Origin: Sulfopaludibacter sp035606355
GTDB lineage: Bacteria > Acidobacteriota > Terriglobia > Bryobacterales > Bryobacteraceae
Length of the DNA: 64,000 nt
Reading direction: 5' to 3'
Assembly (NCBI GenBank): GCA_035606355.1
Contig: DATNFO010000039.1
Coordinates: 62,001 to 126,000, forward strand
Below are positions 10,368-19,974 of the stretch, piece after piece. Every line of letters begins with the position of its first letter. The first letter of the stretch is position 1. The notes beneath the pieces are model-generated. The model searched no databases, was not told the DNA's origin, and was given only the letters and a program-made list of their open reading frames with translations. Position numbers and translations under genes: made by a program.

Positions 10368-11828
10368 CTATTTTACCGTTTGCAGGCTCTTAGCGGCTTC
10401 TTGCAGCGCCTTCTCCGAGGCGCCTTTGGTTTGCAACGCATCTTGCAAATACTTTACCGCCTGCGCATTCTCTCTGGCTGCAATGGACAGCCGTCCGAGG
10501 TACACCAGAGCCCACGCTTTCACCGAACCTTCCGGCTCCGAATCCAGCGTTTTCAGAAACAGCTTCTCTGCCGTTTCCGGATCGCTTTCCAGCACCGCGA
10601 TGCGCGCCAAACCATAGTACGCCGCGGCGCGCGCCGGCATCGAATCGGTTTCCTGAATGGCTTTCAGGAAAAGTTCCTTGGCTTCACTCAGCTTGCGGTG
10701 CGTATACAAATCCTCGGCGTCGTCGAGCGTCTTGGCGACTCCGGTGAGCGGCGGAGCTTCCGCCTGAGGCGGCGCGGCCACGGTCACCTCGACTGGCTTT
10801 GAGGCGAAGTGCACCGTGCTAAGCCAGGAGCCTTCCTTTACGTTATCGATGGCCGCAACCATTTCCGGGTAGTAGAGCGCCATGCTCTGCTCCTGCTTTT
10901 CATAGACCGGCAACTGCTCCCAGAAAAACCGCGTAAGAATGAAGCCCTGAGCAACCGCGTTATCGACTTCCTTGGGCTTACTGTCCAGGCGCGCTTCCAC
11001 CGCCCGCACCAGCGACTGCGTCACCAGCAACAGCCAATCCTCTTTGTAAATCTGGTCGAGCGCCGGGGCCTTGCGGGCATAATCCTGCAGCACCTTCTTA
11101 CGGCTGAGAATCTCCTGCGAGCGCGTGGCCAAAGGATCCAGCAGATAGACCAGGTACGCGTGCCGTATATCGAAGGTGCGCAGTTCGGCGGAAGGCGTCA
11201 CCACCACGTAAAACTCGTCGCCATAGCTGCGCGTCTGCACCTGGTTGGGCGCGGAAAGCAGGTCGATATAGATCTGAAAACGGCGGCCCTTGAAACCCGA
11301 GGTCTGCTGCCGCAGGTAGGCGTTCGCGCCCAGCACGGCGTCGGAAACCGGACCGTGATAGCGGGCGATCATCTGGTTATAAGCGTTCTGCGAACGCGCC
11401 CACAGGTCTTCGATCTTCGCCTCGCGATAGAACGCGGTGAGCAGCGGCGTCATCTCCATGAGCGCGGCCGCATCGGGCGGAATTTCGACATCGCGCCGGT
11501 GGGTGACGAAGGTCGGCGGCGGTCCGATGGTCAGCGCGTAGGAGATGTACTGGCTCAATTCGGCGGTCTCGGAGCGCTTGCGATGCGCTTCGAAAAATTC
11601 CTTGAGCGCGGGCAGAGAAGGAATCTCCCGCTTGGCCAGCTCGGCGCGAATCTGGTCGCGGATCGGAACGTTGTTGGGCGATTTCAAATCGGCGGAATAA
11701 CCGGCCGCATTGATGGCGCACATGACCGTAAACAGGGTCGGGTTGCCGTCGAGTTGACCGCGTTCCTGGTCGGCGGCATGCGCCACGAGGGCGGCCGCGA
11801 TAATTACGGGGAAGACGAAACGATTCAA
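10368..11828 (-). CDS. Secreted protein with C-terminal TPR repeats
   Basis: 486 residues if translation starts at TTG 11828, which yields a clean signal peptide (NRFVFPVIIAAALVAHAADQ) and has AGGCGG about ten bases upstream. An in-frame ATG at 11930 would add 34 residues encoded by the intergenic hairpin element and is unlikely. The N-terminal 330 residues form an unrecognised helical domain. Residues from about 385 to the end contain two or three TPR-type repeats (AEDLYTHRKLSEAKELFLKAI, AEKLFLKTLDSEPE). It precedes another secreted TPR gene, and the two may share a complex. Confidence 0.8.
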   Translation of the reverse strand: MNRFVFPVIIAAALVAHAADQERGQLDGNPTLFTVMCAINAAGYSADLKSPNNVPIRDQIRAELAKREIPSLPALKEFFEAHRKRSETAELSQYISYALTIGPPPTFVTHRRDVEIPPDAAALMEMTPLLTAFYREAKIEDLWARSQNAYNQMIARYHGPVSDAVLGANAYLRQQTSGFKGRRFQIYIDLLSAPNQVQTRSYGDEFYVVVTPSAELRTFDIRHAYLVYLLDPLATRSQEILSRKKVLQDYARKAPALDQIYKEDWLLLVTQSLVRAVEARLDSKPKEVDNAVAQGFILTRFFWEQLPVYEKQEQSMALYYPEMVAAIDNVKEGSWLSTVHFASKPVEVTVAAPPQAEAPPLTGVAKTLDDAEDLYTHRKLSEAKELFLKAIQETDSMPARAAAYYGLARIAVLESDPETAEKLFLKTLDSEPEGSVKAWALVYLGRLSIAARENAQAVKYLQDALQTKGASEKALQEAAKSLQTVK

Positions 11829-11885
11829 AGAGATCCGCCTAGGATGTTGTTCTATTTTAACAAAAGACGTGTGGCACCCAGTACC

Positions 11886-11926
11886 GACCGGTCTCCAGAC
11901 CGGTCGAAGGCGAACGGAGTTCGCCT
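11886..11926. repeat. Short multi-hairpin element (copy 2)
   Basis: Two adjacent perfect stems: GACCGGTCT-cc-AGACCGGTC at 11886-11905 and AGGCGAA-cggag-TTCGCCT at 11908-11926. They lie between the 3' end of the Oar-like gene and the start of the TPR gene. Same architecture as the elements at 5950, 30655 and 41278. Confidence 0.65.
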
Positions 11927-11935
11927 GCATGCAAT

Positions 11936-14779
11936 CTAAAACGTCAACTTCATCTGGCTCTCCAGCCTCCGATTATTCGCGTTCTCGAAAAACCCTTCCC
12001 CATTCGGCCCGCCCGCGACCTGGTTTGCCAGTCCGAAATACGGGGACGTGATGTTGCCCGTAATCAAACCGGGATTCGTATGGTTTAACAGATTGCGCAC
12101 GCTGAAACCGAAGCTGAGGTTGAAGCGGTGCGGCGTGCTAGGCGTTCCGATGATGCTGTTGAGTCCACGACCCGTGGCAGCGGCGGCCGCCGCTCCCGCG
12201 GAACTCGGAGTTCCACCACCCGCCGCTGCGTGCTCGCCTACCCGACCCCAGCCGATCGTCTTGGTCAGGCGCAGATTCATTTGGATCTGCATCGGTCCGC
12301 GACCGGAATTGCGCGGCAGCAGCATCTCTCCCGCAATCGGATTCGGGTCGAGCAGGCCGTACGCAGTCTGGATCAGGCCGGGGCGTGTGGGATCCGTGGC
12401 GATGCCGGGGCGGCCGTTGAAAAGCGTCGTGCCATAAAGATTGCTGCCCGCCGTTATGTTGAACGGGTCGCCCGATTGCGCCACCAGAAACGGACTGATG
12501 CGGATGGCCCAGCGCAGGTTCACGCTGCCGCCGAAGGTCACGCGATGCGGCACGTCAGTGGATGCGCGGCCGTACTCGCCGCTCCAGTTGTACGGGTTCG
12601 CCGGAAACGTGTTGACGCCGTCCGTATTGCTGCGCGCGCGATTGAACACGTAGAAGCCGAAGAGCGAAAGCCCCGAGTTGATCTTCGAATTCACGTTGGC
12701 GATGATCTGGTTCTGGTTGTAAAGCCCAGCCGATTCCATCAGGAACACGGGATTACTTCGCCCCAGCGGAAACGCGCCCGAGCCCGGCAGCGGCGCGTTG
12801 ATATCCTCGCTGCGCAGCAGGTGCAGGCCGTGTGAATTGGTGTACGTCACCGCCAGCGTGGAGTTGGCCGGCAACTGCCGCTCCAGCGTGCCCGCGGTCT
12901 GCATGATGTACGGCGCGCGCACGCGCCCGCTGATCTCCTGAATCACCTGCGTGGAGGCGAAGGCGCTCAGCGCGGCCGGCGACGGGGCGTTCGGAAAGAA
13001 GTCCGGATTCGGGATCACATACTGTTGCTGCACGATGCCGTTGAAGCGGCCGGCGGTGAGCGTATTGGCGAGCGGGAAGCGATCGTAGAACATGCCGAAG
13101 CCGCCGCGCACCACGGTTTTTCCGCGGACCTTCGCGGTGCTGCCGGGGGCCCATGCGAACGCGAGGCGCGGAGCAAAATCGCGCCAATCGTGTATGTTGC
13201 TCTGCGTTTCGTAGCGGAATCCGTAGTCGACGGTGAGGTTCGGGCGGACGCGCCACTCGTCGCCGGCGAAGATGCCGATGTCCCATTGGCCCACCGAAAG
13301 CGCGGGCGTTCCGGCATTCATGGTGAACTGCGTTGCTCCTCCGCCCAAGGCGCGGATCTGCGCGGGGGTGTCGCCGCCCTGCGTATAGAGCAGCGTGCGG
13401 CGATAGCGTTCGATGGAACTTTCCGTTGCGTCGCCCGCGAACGTGAAAGTGCCGTTGAAATTCTGCGGCGAAACACTATCGTCCGTTGCGCCGCGCACGC
13501 GCACGCCGAAGCGCACCGCATGCGCGCCGTGCAGTGCCGAGGTGTAGTTCTGAAATTCGTAGCTGTTCTGCTTGTCGAACGTCTGGCCGAGCGTGGAGCC
13601 GCCGCCGTTGAACGCGCCGAGCACCTGGATGGCAGGCGCATTCGAATTGGCGATCGACTGCGGCGCCGAGCGGTAAAACTGGAAGCGCGTTTCGTTGATG
13701 ACGCTGCCCAGCGTGACCGTGTCGGCCGCCTGCACGGTGGTGTTCGTGAACTGCGAGTGGTAGCCGCGCGTTGCGATATCGAAGCCGCCAATGCCGTTGT
13801 CGCGCACATCCGAATGCGTGATGCCGTAGCGCAGCATGAGCGTGTTGCTCGCGGACAATTGATAATCCAGGCGCGGACTGACTTTCGTATATCGGCCGGG
13901 AATGCTGAAAAAGCCCGAGAACGGCTCCGTGGCGAGCGTCTGGGGGTTCACGGTGACCGCATTCATCACGCTGCCGTTGTCCACCATGTTACGTTGAGCG
14001 TCCAGAGCGAAGGATGCTTTTTTGCCCAGCGGTCCGCCGCCTTCGCCTTCGAGCTCATTCAAGAGGAACGGCGCTTTGACGGGCGCGTAAGGATTGCGCG
14101 TGTTCCAGAACTGATTCGCGAAGTTGTAATTGATAGTGCCGCGGTACTTGTCCGCGCCCGGCTTGGTGAAGATTTCGATCTTGCCATAACCGAGCTTGTC
14201 ATACTCCGGCGAAAAGGGGTTCTGGTTGACGCGAATCTCGCGGATAGAGGCTTTCGGCGGGAGTTCGCCGCCGCTGAAACCATCGACGAAGATGGAGCCA
14301 CCATTGGGACCGGCGGAAGGTCCGGCAAGCGCTTGCAGGTCCGCCGCGAGATCGTCGGGATCGTCGGGAAGCGCGTCGAGGTCACTACCGGAAATGACCA
14401 GAGCGCTGGCGTTATTCGCGGCGTCTGTGCTCAGCGCGGGCGCGGAGTTGGCTTCTACGGTCACCTTCTGCGCGAGCGTGACTACTTTCAGGGTGAGGTT
14501 GAGGGTTCGCGGTCCGGCCGTCAGCGAGAGCTTCACCGGCTCCTTCTGCCCGAGATCGGGCGCCGATGCGCGCAGCGTGTAGTCGCCGGGAGCGAGCGCG
14601 GCGAAACTGTAGGCGCCCGATGAATCCGCCCGGGCAGTGCGAGCGGGCCCCGCTGCGCCGCTCAACGTCACAACTGCGCCGGGAACGACCGCGCCCGATT
14701 CGTCCGCCACCACGCCGCGCAGCGATGCGGTCTGCGCGAAGGCTGCCGCCGCTGCGAAGCAGAAAAGAACGGCTCTCAT
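11936..14779 (-). CDS. Oar-like TonB-dependent receptor with carboxypeptidase-regulatory N-terminal domain
   Basis: 947 residues from ATG 14779. A signal peptide (MRAVLFCFAAAAAFAQTASL) is followed by a CarboxypepD_reg-like domain (LRGVVADESGAVVPGAVVTL, residues 20-100), a plug-like region (about 130-250) and a large beta-barrel ending in the aromatic residue F (QMKLTF), as expected for outer-membrane insertion. This architecture is very common in acidobacterial genomes and is thought to import oligosaccharides or peptides. ATG overlaps the M28 peptidase stop by four bases, so receptor and peptidase are probably co-translated, which favours peptide uptake. An in-frame ATG at 14965 lies inside the peptidase gene and is rejected. 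Confidence 0.92.
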   Translation of the reverse strand: MRAVLFCFAAAAAFAQTASLRGVVADESGAVVPGAVVTLSGAAGPARTARADSSGAYSFAALAPGDYTLRASAPDLGQKEPVKLSLTAGPRTLNLTLKVVTLAQKVTVEANSAPALSTDAANNASALVISGSDLDALPDDPDDLAADLQALAGPSAGPNGGSIFVDGFSGGELPPKASIREIRVNQNPFSPEYDKLGYGKIEIFTKPGADKYRGTINYNFANQFWNTRNPYAPVKAPFLLNELEGEGGGPLGKKASFALDAQRNMVDNGSVMNAVTVNPQTLATEPFSGFFSIPGRYTKVSPRLDYQLSASNTLMLRYGITHSDVRDNGIGGFDIATRGYHSQFTNTTVQAADTVTLGSVINETRFQFYRSAPQSIANSNAPAIQVLGAFNGGGSTLGQTFDKQNSYEFQNYTSALHGAHAVRFGVRVRGATDDSVSPQNFNGTFTFAGDATESSIERYRRTLLYTQGGDTPAQIRALGGGATQFTMNAGTPALSVGQWDIGIFAGDEWRVRPNLTVDYGFRYETQSNIHDWRDFAPRLAFAWAPGSTAKVRGKTVVRGGFGMFYDRFPLANTLTAGRFNGIVQQQYVIPNPDFFPNAPSPAALSAFASTQVIQEISGRVRAPYIMQTAGTLERQLPANSTLAVTYTNSHGLHLLRSEDINAPLPGSGAFPLGRSNPVFLMESAGLYNQNQIIANVNSKINSGLSLFGFYVFNRARSNTDGVNTFPANPYNWSGEYGRASTDVPHRVTFGGSVNLRWAIRISPFLVAQSGDPFNITAGSNLYGTTLFNGRPGIATDPTRPGLIQTAYGLLDPNPIAGEMLLPRNSGRGPMQIQMNLRLTKTIGWGRVGEHAAAGGGTPSSAGAAAAAATGRGLNSIIGTPSTPHRFNLSFGFSVRNLLNHTNPGLITGNITSPYFGLANQVAGGPNGEGFFENANNRRLESQMKLTF

Positions 14780-17049
14780 CGTTGCAGCGCGGTGGCGGCG
14801 CCCTGAATGGCTTCGCCGCAATTCTCCAGGACACGGCCTACGCGCACGATTTGATCTTCGGCCTCTTTCCACTGCTGCTGCTCGATGGCCTCGCGAACGC
14901 CGGGCAGCGTCTTCACGCCGTAGCCGGTGTAGAAGCCGGGCGCGTAAATCTGATTTTTGAACCACGGCCGATTCGGCAGACCGTCGCTGAGCGTGAGGCT
15001 GCGCTCCACCGCGATGAGTTTCTGATTCACGGCGCGCATGTTCGCCGAAGCCATCGCCGAGCCCCCGTTTTCCGCTGCTTTGGCGAGCGCCTGCTCGTAT
15101 TGTTCGGTCACGCGCATCAGGTCGGCCAGGCCGTTTTCCAGCGGAGCGAAATTCAGGAACGGCGGCACGGTTTCCCGTTTGGGCGCGGCCAGCGGGAACC
15201 GCGGGTCGTTAGCCGCCTTGTACAAGCCTTCCTCCAGCGCGCGATTGCGGTCCAGAATCTGCTCGCGCCGATCGCGCGCCAGTTTCTCCACTTCCTGCAC
15301 GTATCGCCCGATGGTGTCGGTGAAGTTGCGGAAATCCAGCGGCAGCACGTCGGCATCGGCGAGCCGCATCACCAGAGTGCCGGCGGTTTGCGCGAGTGCA
15401 CGCCCGTAGACGAAATCGGCGTCCGAGAAATGCGTGTACCAGTAGAAATCGTCGTAGATGGAATGATAGATGCCGCCGCGGTCTTCTCCGCCGTAGCCGA
15501 GATTGAGGGACGCGATGCCCAGATGGTCGAGGAAGGCCGTATAGTCCGAGCCCGAGCCGAGTGCGGCGATTCGCAGATCCGGCCGCGTGCGCAGTTCGGC
15601 GCGCTCCTGCGCCGGCATATTGGGCGGCGCATTCACAAGGCGAACGGCGCGCATGCGGCTCCACACCGAGGTTTGCGATTCGGGGTCGGTGATGTCCTTA
15701 GCGACATCGTTGACCAGGCGCTCCAGCGAATGCGAACCTTCCACGCCGAGCTCGCCGCGACTGTTCGTATCCGAGTTGATATAAACCGCGGCCGCCTTCT
15801 CCAACTCGGCTGCATGTTCTTCCGCCCACTCCGTGGAGCCAAGCAGCCCTTCTTCCTCACCGTCCCACGCCGCCAGAATGATGGTGCGCTTCGGCTTCCA
15901 GCCCTGTTTCAACAACGCGCCGAACGCGCGCGCCTCCTCGAGCACTGCGTCCAAGCCGGAGATCGGATCTTCCGCCCCGTTGACCCAGGCATCGTGATGA
16001 TTCCCGCGAATGATCCATTCCTCGGGCGCGACGGCGCCGGGGATGCGCGCGATGACGTCATAGATCGGCTTCACATCCCAGTTGAATTTCAGCCGAAGGT
16101 GAACGCGCGCCGGACCCGGACCCACGCGATAGGTGATGGGTAGCGATCCGCGCCACGCCGCGGGCACTGTGCGTCCGCCGATTGCGGCGAGCAGCGGCTG
16201 CGCGTCCGCGTAGGAAATCGGCAGCACCGGGATTTTAGTGATGGTGGTGACTTCTTCGAGCTTCAGGCGCTTGGCGTTTTTGGTGGCGCCGATTCCGGGC
16301 GTGAGCGGATCGCCGGGATAAACGGGCATGTCCATCACGCTGCCGCGCTGCACGCCATCCTTCGGCCTCATTGGACCGACAGGGAAGACTTCTCCGGGCG
16401 CGTAGCCGTCGTCATGCGGATCCGAATAGATGAGGCAGCCGATGGCGCCGTGCTCCGCCGCGACTTTGGGCTTGATGCCGCGCCACGTTTCGCCGTAGCG
16501 CGCAATCACGATGGCGCCTTTCACGCTGACGCCGAGGCGCTCCAACTCTTCGTAATCGGCGGGCGCTCCGAAATTGACGTAGACCAGTGGACCCGTGACG
16601 TCGCCGTCTTTCGAGTACGCGTTGTAAGTGGGCAACTGTTCATCGTGCTGGCTGCTGGTGGGGTCTTCGGGAACGGTGGGCTCTTGCAGTTTCGCGGTGA
16701 AGCGCGAGGGCGCGGTCATTTCGACGAGGCGATCCTGCGGCGTGGGGAACAGCACTTCGAACTCTTCGATGTGCGCGTCCAGGCCGTATTCCTTGAAGCG
16801 GCTGACAATCCATTCGGCATTGTCTTTGTCGTACGCGGAGCCCACGTGATGCGGGCGCGCGGAGAGCCGGCGCATGGTTTCCCGCATGCGCGCGGGATCG
16901 GGGATGGCGCGGAATTTCGCCTCCCAATCGCGTTCGGCGCTCGCGCCAGATTGCGAGAATCCGCGCAGCGGAGCATCGGCCGTGCTTGCCGTCTGCGCGC
17001 ACACAAAGCAGCACAACGCACAAATTCCAAATGGCTTCATGAATTTCAT
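14776..17049 (-). CDS. M28 family peptidase (glutamate carboxypeptidase II-like)
   Basis: 757 residues from ATG 17049; a second ATG three codons later is also possible. A signal peptide is followed by an M28 fold with PA insert (CLIYSDPHDDG region). The zinc ligands are visible in order: GNHHDAW (His), SGLDA (Asp), WDGEEEGLLGSTEW (Glu pair), NSDTN (Asp), and a distal His in GIYHSIYDD. A TFR-dimer-like helical domain forms the C-terminus. This is the PSMA/folylglutamate-carboxypeptidase type, releasing C-terminal glutamate or small peptides outside the cytoplasm. First gene of an operon with the Oar-like receptor and divergent from a DUF885 gene across 28 bp. Confidence 0.94.
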   Translation of the reverse strand: MKFMKPFGICALCCFVCAQTASTADAPLRGFSQSGASAERDWEAKFRAIPDPARMRETMRRLSARPHHVGSAYDKDNAEWIVSRFKEYGLDAHIEEFEVLFPTPQDRLVEMTAPSRFTAKLQEPTVPEDPTSSQHDEQLPTYNAYSKDGDVTGPLVYVNFGAPADYEELERLGVSVKGAIVIARYGETWRGIKPKVAAEHGAIGCLIYSDPHDDGYAPGEVFPVGPMRPKDGVQRGSVMDMPVYPGDPLTPGIGATKNAKRLKLEEVTTITKIPVLPISYADAQPLLAAIGGRTVPAAWRGSLPITYRVGPGPARVHLRLKFNWDVKPIYDVIARIPGAVAPEEWIIRGNHHDAWVNGAEDPISGLDAVLEEARAFGALLKQGWKPKRTIILAAWDGEEEGLLGSTEWAEEHAAELEKAAAVYINSDTNSRGELGVEGSHSLERLVNDVAKDITDPESQTSVWSRMRAVRLVNAPPNMPAQERAELRTRPDLRIAALGSGSDYTAFLDHLGIASLNLGYGGEDRGGIYHSIYDDFYWYTHFSDADFVYGRALAQTAGTLVMRLADADVLPLDFRNFTDTIGRYVQEVEKLARDRREQILDRNRALEEGLYKAANDPRFPLAAPKRETVPPFLNFAPLENGLADLMRVTEQYEQALAKAAENGGSAMASANMRAVNQKLIAVERSLTLSDGLPNRPWFKNQIYAPGFYTGYGVKTLPGVREAIEQQQWKEAEDQIVRVGRVLENCGEAIQGAATALQR

Positions 17050-17077
17050 TTTGGCAGAGAACCTATAATCGGAGGAG
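17050..17077. promoter_or_regulatory. 28-bp bidirectional promoter
   Basis: TATAAT at 17064-17069 on the plus strand lies nine bases before the DUF885 ATG at 17078. On the minus strand, TATAGG (17067-17062) overlaps it and precedes the M28 ATG at 17049. Either transcript would have a leader of only a few bases. GGAGG at 17071-17075 is almost adjacent to the plus-strand ATG. Confidence 0.55.
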
Positions 17078-18787
17078 ATGTCCCCGCGTATCCTGCTTCT
17101 TTCTCTCCTCTTTTCCGCGGCAACATTCGCGCAGACCCGCGACGATGAATTCGCCAAACTGGCCGACCGCTTTTTCACCGATGCCGTGTTTCGCTTCGAT
17201 CCCGTTTCCGCGACCAGCGCCGGCTTTCATGAGTACGACGTCAAGATGCCGAGCGGCACGAAGGCCGAGGTGCAGGAAGAGACGGCGACGCTGCACCGCT
17301 GGTTGGACGAAGTGACGAAGTTTGACCCGAAAGGCCTGAGTCCGTTCGCCGCCGCGAATCGCGATCTGGTGCTTTCCTCCATCCGTTCCACTTTGCTCAG
17401 CCTGGAGGCCGTGCGCATGTGGGAGAAGAATCCCGACGTGTACTCCTCCGGCGCGAGCGGCGCTATTTTCGGCTTGATGGCGCGCAAATTCGCTCCCGAA
17501 CCGGAGCGGTTAAAGAGCGTGATCGCGCGCGAGCGGCAGATTCCGAAGTTTCTCGAAGCAGGCCGGCAGAATCTCGTGAATCCTCCGAAAATTTATACGG
17601 AAGTGGCGATTGAGCAACTGCCGGGAAACATCGATTTCTTCCGCAAGGATGTGCCCAGCGCGTTTCAGCACGTGACGGACAAGGCGCTCCTCGCCGATTT
17701 TCAGAAGGCGAATCAGGCCGTGATCGACGCGCTCGGGAGCTATGAGCAGTTTCTGAAAGCGAACGTCCTGCCGCGGTCCAAGGGCGATTTCCGGCTGGGC
17801 GCGGACACGTATGCAAAAAAGCTGCTGTATGACGAGATGGTCGATACGCCGCTGGACCGCCTGCTCGAAATCGGCTTTGAGAATCTGCGCCACAATCAGG
17901 CGGAGTTCAAGCGCGTGGCGGCACAGATCGACGCCAAACGGACGCCGCAGCAGATTCTTGAGGATCTGGAGAAAGACCATCCCGCGCCCGGCAAACTGCT
18001 GGACACATTTCGCGGCGTGCTGACGGGGCTGCGCGACTGGATCGAGCAGCACCATATCGTCACCATCCCCTCGCAGGTGCTGCCGATTGTGGAGGAGACG
18101 CCGCCGTTCGAGCGCGCGCTCACGTTCGCGAGCATGGACACGCCGGGTCCGTATGAGAAGGTGGCGAAGGAGGCGTTCTTCAATGTCACGCTGCCGGAGC
18201 CGAACTGGCCGAAGCAGCAGGTGGAAGAGCACATGGAGGGCTTCAATCGCGGCACAGTCATCAGCACGGCGGTCCACGAGGTCTATCCCGGACACTACAC
18301 ACAGTTCCTGTGGCTGGGACAGGTGCCGACGAAGGTGCGCAAGCTCATCGGTTGCAGTTCGAATGCGGAGGGGTGGGCGCACTACAGCGAGCAGATGATG
18401 CTCGACGAGGGCTACGGGAATGGCGACTTGAAACTGAGGCTCGGGCAGTTGCAGGATGCCCTGCTGCGGAACGCGCGATACGTTGTGGGAATCGAGATGC
18501 ACACCGGGAAGATGACTTACGAGCAGGGAATCGATTTCTTCGTGAAGGAAGGGTATCAGACTCGCGCCAATGGCGAGCGCGAAACCAAGCGCGGCACCAG
18601 CGATCCGACCTATCTGTATTACACGCTGGGGAAGCTGCAGATTCTCAAATTACGCGCGGATTACAAAGCGATGAAGGGCAGCTCGTTCCGCTTGCAGGAG
18701 TTTCACGATTCGTTCATGAAGCAGGGGTTTCCGCCAATTAAGATCGTGCGGCGGGCCATGCTGGGGAACGATTCGCCGGTGGTGTAA
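17078..18787 (+). CDS. DUF885 family secreted protein (putative metallopeptidase)
   Basis: 569 residues. A signal peptide (MSPRILLLSLLFSAATFAQ) is followed by the full-length DUF885 all-helical fold. The conserved HEVYPGHYTQF motif (about residue 400) resembles a HExxxGH zinc site, and GWAHYSEQMMLDEG follows about 25 residues later, supplying the third acidic ligand as in gluzincin carboxypeptidases. The family is often annotated as secreted peptidase-like. Divergent from an M28 peptidase operon, which supports a shared role in peptide degradation. Activity has not been shown by the sequence itself. Confidence 0.9.
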   Translation: MSPRILLLSLLFSAATFAQTRDDEFAKLADRFFTDAVFRFDPVSATSAGFHEYDVKMPSGTKAEVQEETATLHRWLDEVTKFDPKGLSPFAAANRDLVLSSIRSTLLSLEAVRMWEKNPDVYSSGASGAIFGLMARKFAPEPERLKSVIARERQIPKFLEAGRQNLVNPPKIYTEVAIEQLPGNIDFFRKDVPSAFQHVTDKALLADFQKANQAVIDALGSYEQFLKANVLPRSKGDFRLGADTYAKKLLYDEMVDTPLDRLLEIGFENLRHNQAEFKRVAAQIDAKRTPQQILEDLEKDHPAPGKLLDTFRGVLTGLRDWIEQHHIVTIPSQVLPIVEETPPFERALTFASMDTPGPYEKVAKEAFFNVTLPEPNWPKQQVEEHMEGFNRGTVISTAVHEVYPGHYTQFLWLGQVPTKVRKLIGCSSNAEGWAHYSEQMMLDEGYGNGDLKLRLGQLQDALLRNARYVVGIEMHTGKMTYEQGIDFFVKEGYQTRANGERETKRGTSDPTYLYYTLGKLQILKLRADYKAMKGSSFRLQEFHDSFMKQGFPPIKIVRRAMLGNDSPVV

Positions 18788-18925
18788 GCTCCGCATTCAC
18801 AAGATCTAAGATTATATTCTTCTTTGCCGGCCAACCACTTACAAACCAATCCGCCTGGATGCCGCACGCACTCGTGCCATCCTGTAAGCGGGGGCACCCG
18901 GCTGACTTGTTCTCGTGCGGCGCGG

Positions 18926-19010
18926 AAAACCGAAAGATCTTTCGGTTTTCGGTTTACCGGCTAAGTAAATCCAATGACTTAGGAAACAAAACCGAAAGAT
19001 CTTTCGGTTT
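18926..19010. terminator. Twin palindrome between convergent genes
   Basis: The 220-bp gap between the DUF885 stop and the HTTM-gene stop holds two near-identical perfect palindromes with core CCGAAAGATCTTTCGG (18926-18949 and 18989-19010). They are flanked by A and T runs on both sides and separated by an inverted pair CTAAGT...ACTTAG (18961-18982). The second palindrome runs into the TAA of the minus-strand gene. The structure suits a bidirectional terminator but is larger than one needs to be. Confidence 0.6.
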
Positions 19011-19974
19011 ACGCTACGGACCGACGATGGCGCGCGGTAGCCGGCGCGGCCACGGCGGGACGCGCACGAAACATCCGGGCGCGCACGCGAGCCAGGGCCT
19101 TCTCCAAATCCGCGCCGTCCACAAACGTGAGATACGCCGACAGCGCGATCCATTGGAACAACGGCACGTTCATGCTCCACTCCAGCGATAAGTGCAGCAC
19201 CAGTCCGACCAGAAGAATCGGATACCGCAGTTCCTTGATCCAAACCAGGACCCCGAGGGAAAACTCCACCAGCAGAGTGCCCCAGCTTTCCAGCCGGATC
19301 ATGCTCATGTCGCGAAGAATGCCGGGCATCGGAAAGCGGTGGAACTGATCGACGTGATAGACGTAATAAAGGGCGGTCCCATCCACCCACGCCGGACCCA
19401 TCGACTTATTCCAGAACGTCATCAGATACATCAGGCAGAGCTGGATCTGAATCATGCGCTGGGCCCACGGAGCGCGCGGTTGAACTTCCGCACTTTCCTT
19501 GCCCGAACGCACACGCCGCCACTTATCCACGGAAAGCGCCGCACCCGCGGGTGCAAACATCAGAAAGAAGGCGCACGCGCGCATCAACGTATCGCCGCCA
19601 TTGGTGATGAACAGGTTGCGCTGATGGACAGAGGCGAGCAGCACGAAAACCGCAATACTGCTGGCGCGCGTAAACAGTCCCACGCACAGCGCGATGGCGC
19701 TGATCAGTAGCGCCCAGAATATGAAGTTGGTCCAGAACTCCGTTTGCGGGAAGAAGGCGAATAAGTTGATGCGCGTGCCCGGCTCGGCGCGCTGCATCGA
19801 TTGCAGCGTCACCAGGCCGCGCGGACCGAACCACGTCATCCAATCCCCGCGCAGCAGCACGGCATCCGCCAGCACGATCAGGGCGAAAACGATGCGATAA
19901 ACGCAGACCGGAAGCGGCGATTGCGGCTCGAAGAAGAACCGGTTCCAGGCGTTTGCGATCCCTCTCAACGTCAT
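19009..19974 (-). CDS. HTTM-domain membrane protein
   Basis: 321 residues from ATG 19974. Several TM segments and a preserved N-terminal block (FEPQSPLPVCVYRIVFALIV, then WFGPRG, then LFAFFP) match the HTTM domain of the vitamin K-dependent gamma-carboxylase superfamily. Bacterial HTTM proteins have unknown chemistry. The segment LMYLMTFWNKSMGPAWVDGTALYYV is the typical late motif. It overlaps the preceding gene by four bases (ATGA), making an obligate-looking pair. The C-terminal 30 residues are Ala/Arg-rich. Confidence 0.88.
   Translation of the reverse strand: MTLRGIANAWNRFFFEPQSPLPVCVYRIVFALIVLADAVLLRGDWMTWFGPRGLVTLQSMQRAEPGTRINLFAFFPQTEFWTNFIFWALLISAIALCVGLFTRASSIAVFVLLASVHQRNLFITNGGDTLMRACAFFLMFAPAGAALSVDKWRRVRSGKESAEVQPRAPWAQRMIQIQLCLMYLMTFWNKSMGPAWVDGTALYYVYHVDQFHRFPMPGILRDMSMIRLESWGTLLVEFSLGVLVWIKELRYPILLVGLVLHLSLEWSMNVPLFQWIALSAYLTFVDGADLEKALARVRARMFRARPAVAAPATARHRRSVA

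Noticed and set aside
13025..14623. 532-codon open frame antisense to the Oar-like receptor
   Set aside because: No motif, shadow composition, and the receptor frame is complete.
18859..19191. 110-codon plus-strand ORF across the twin palindrome
   Set aside because: Its sequence is the translated palindromes plus the antisense of the HTTM gene.
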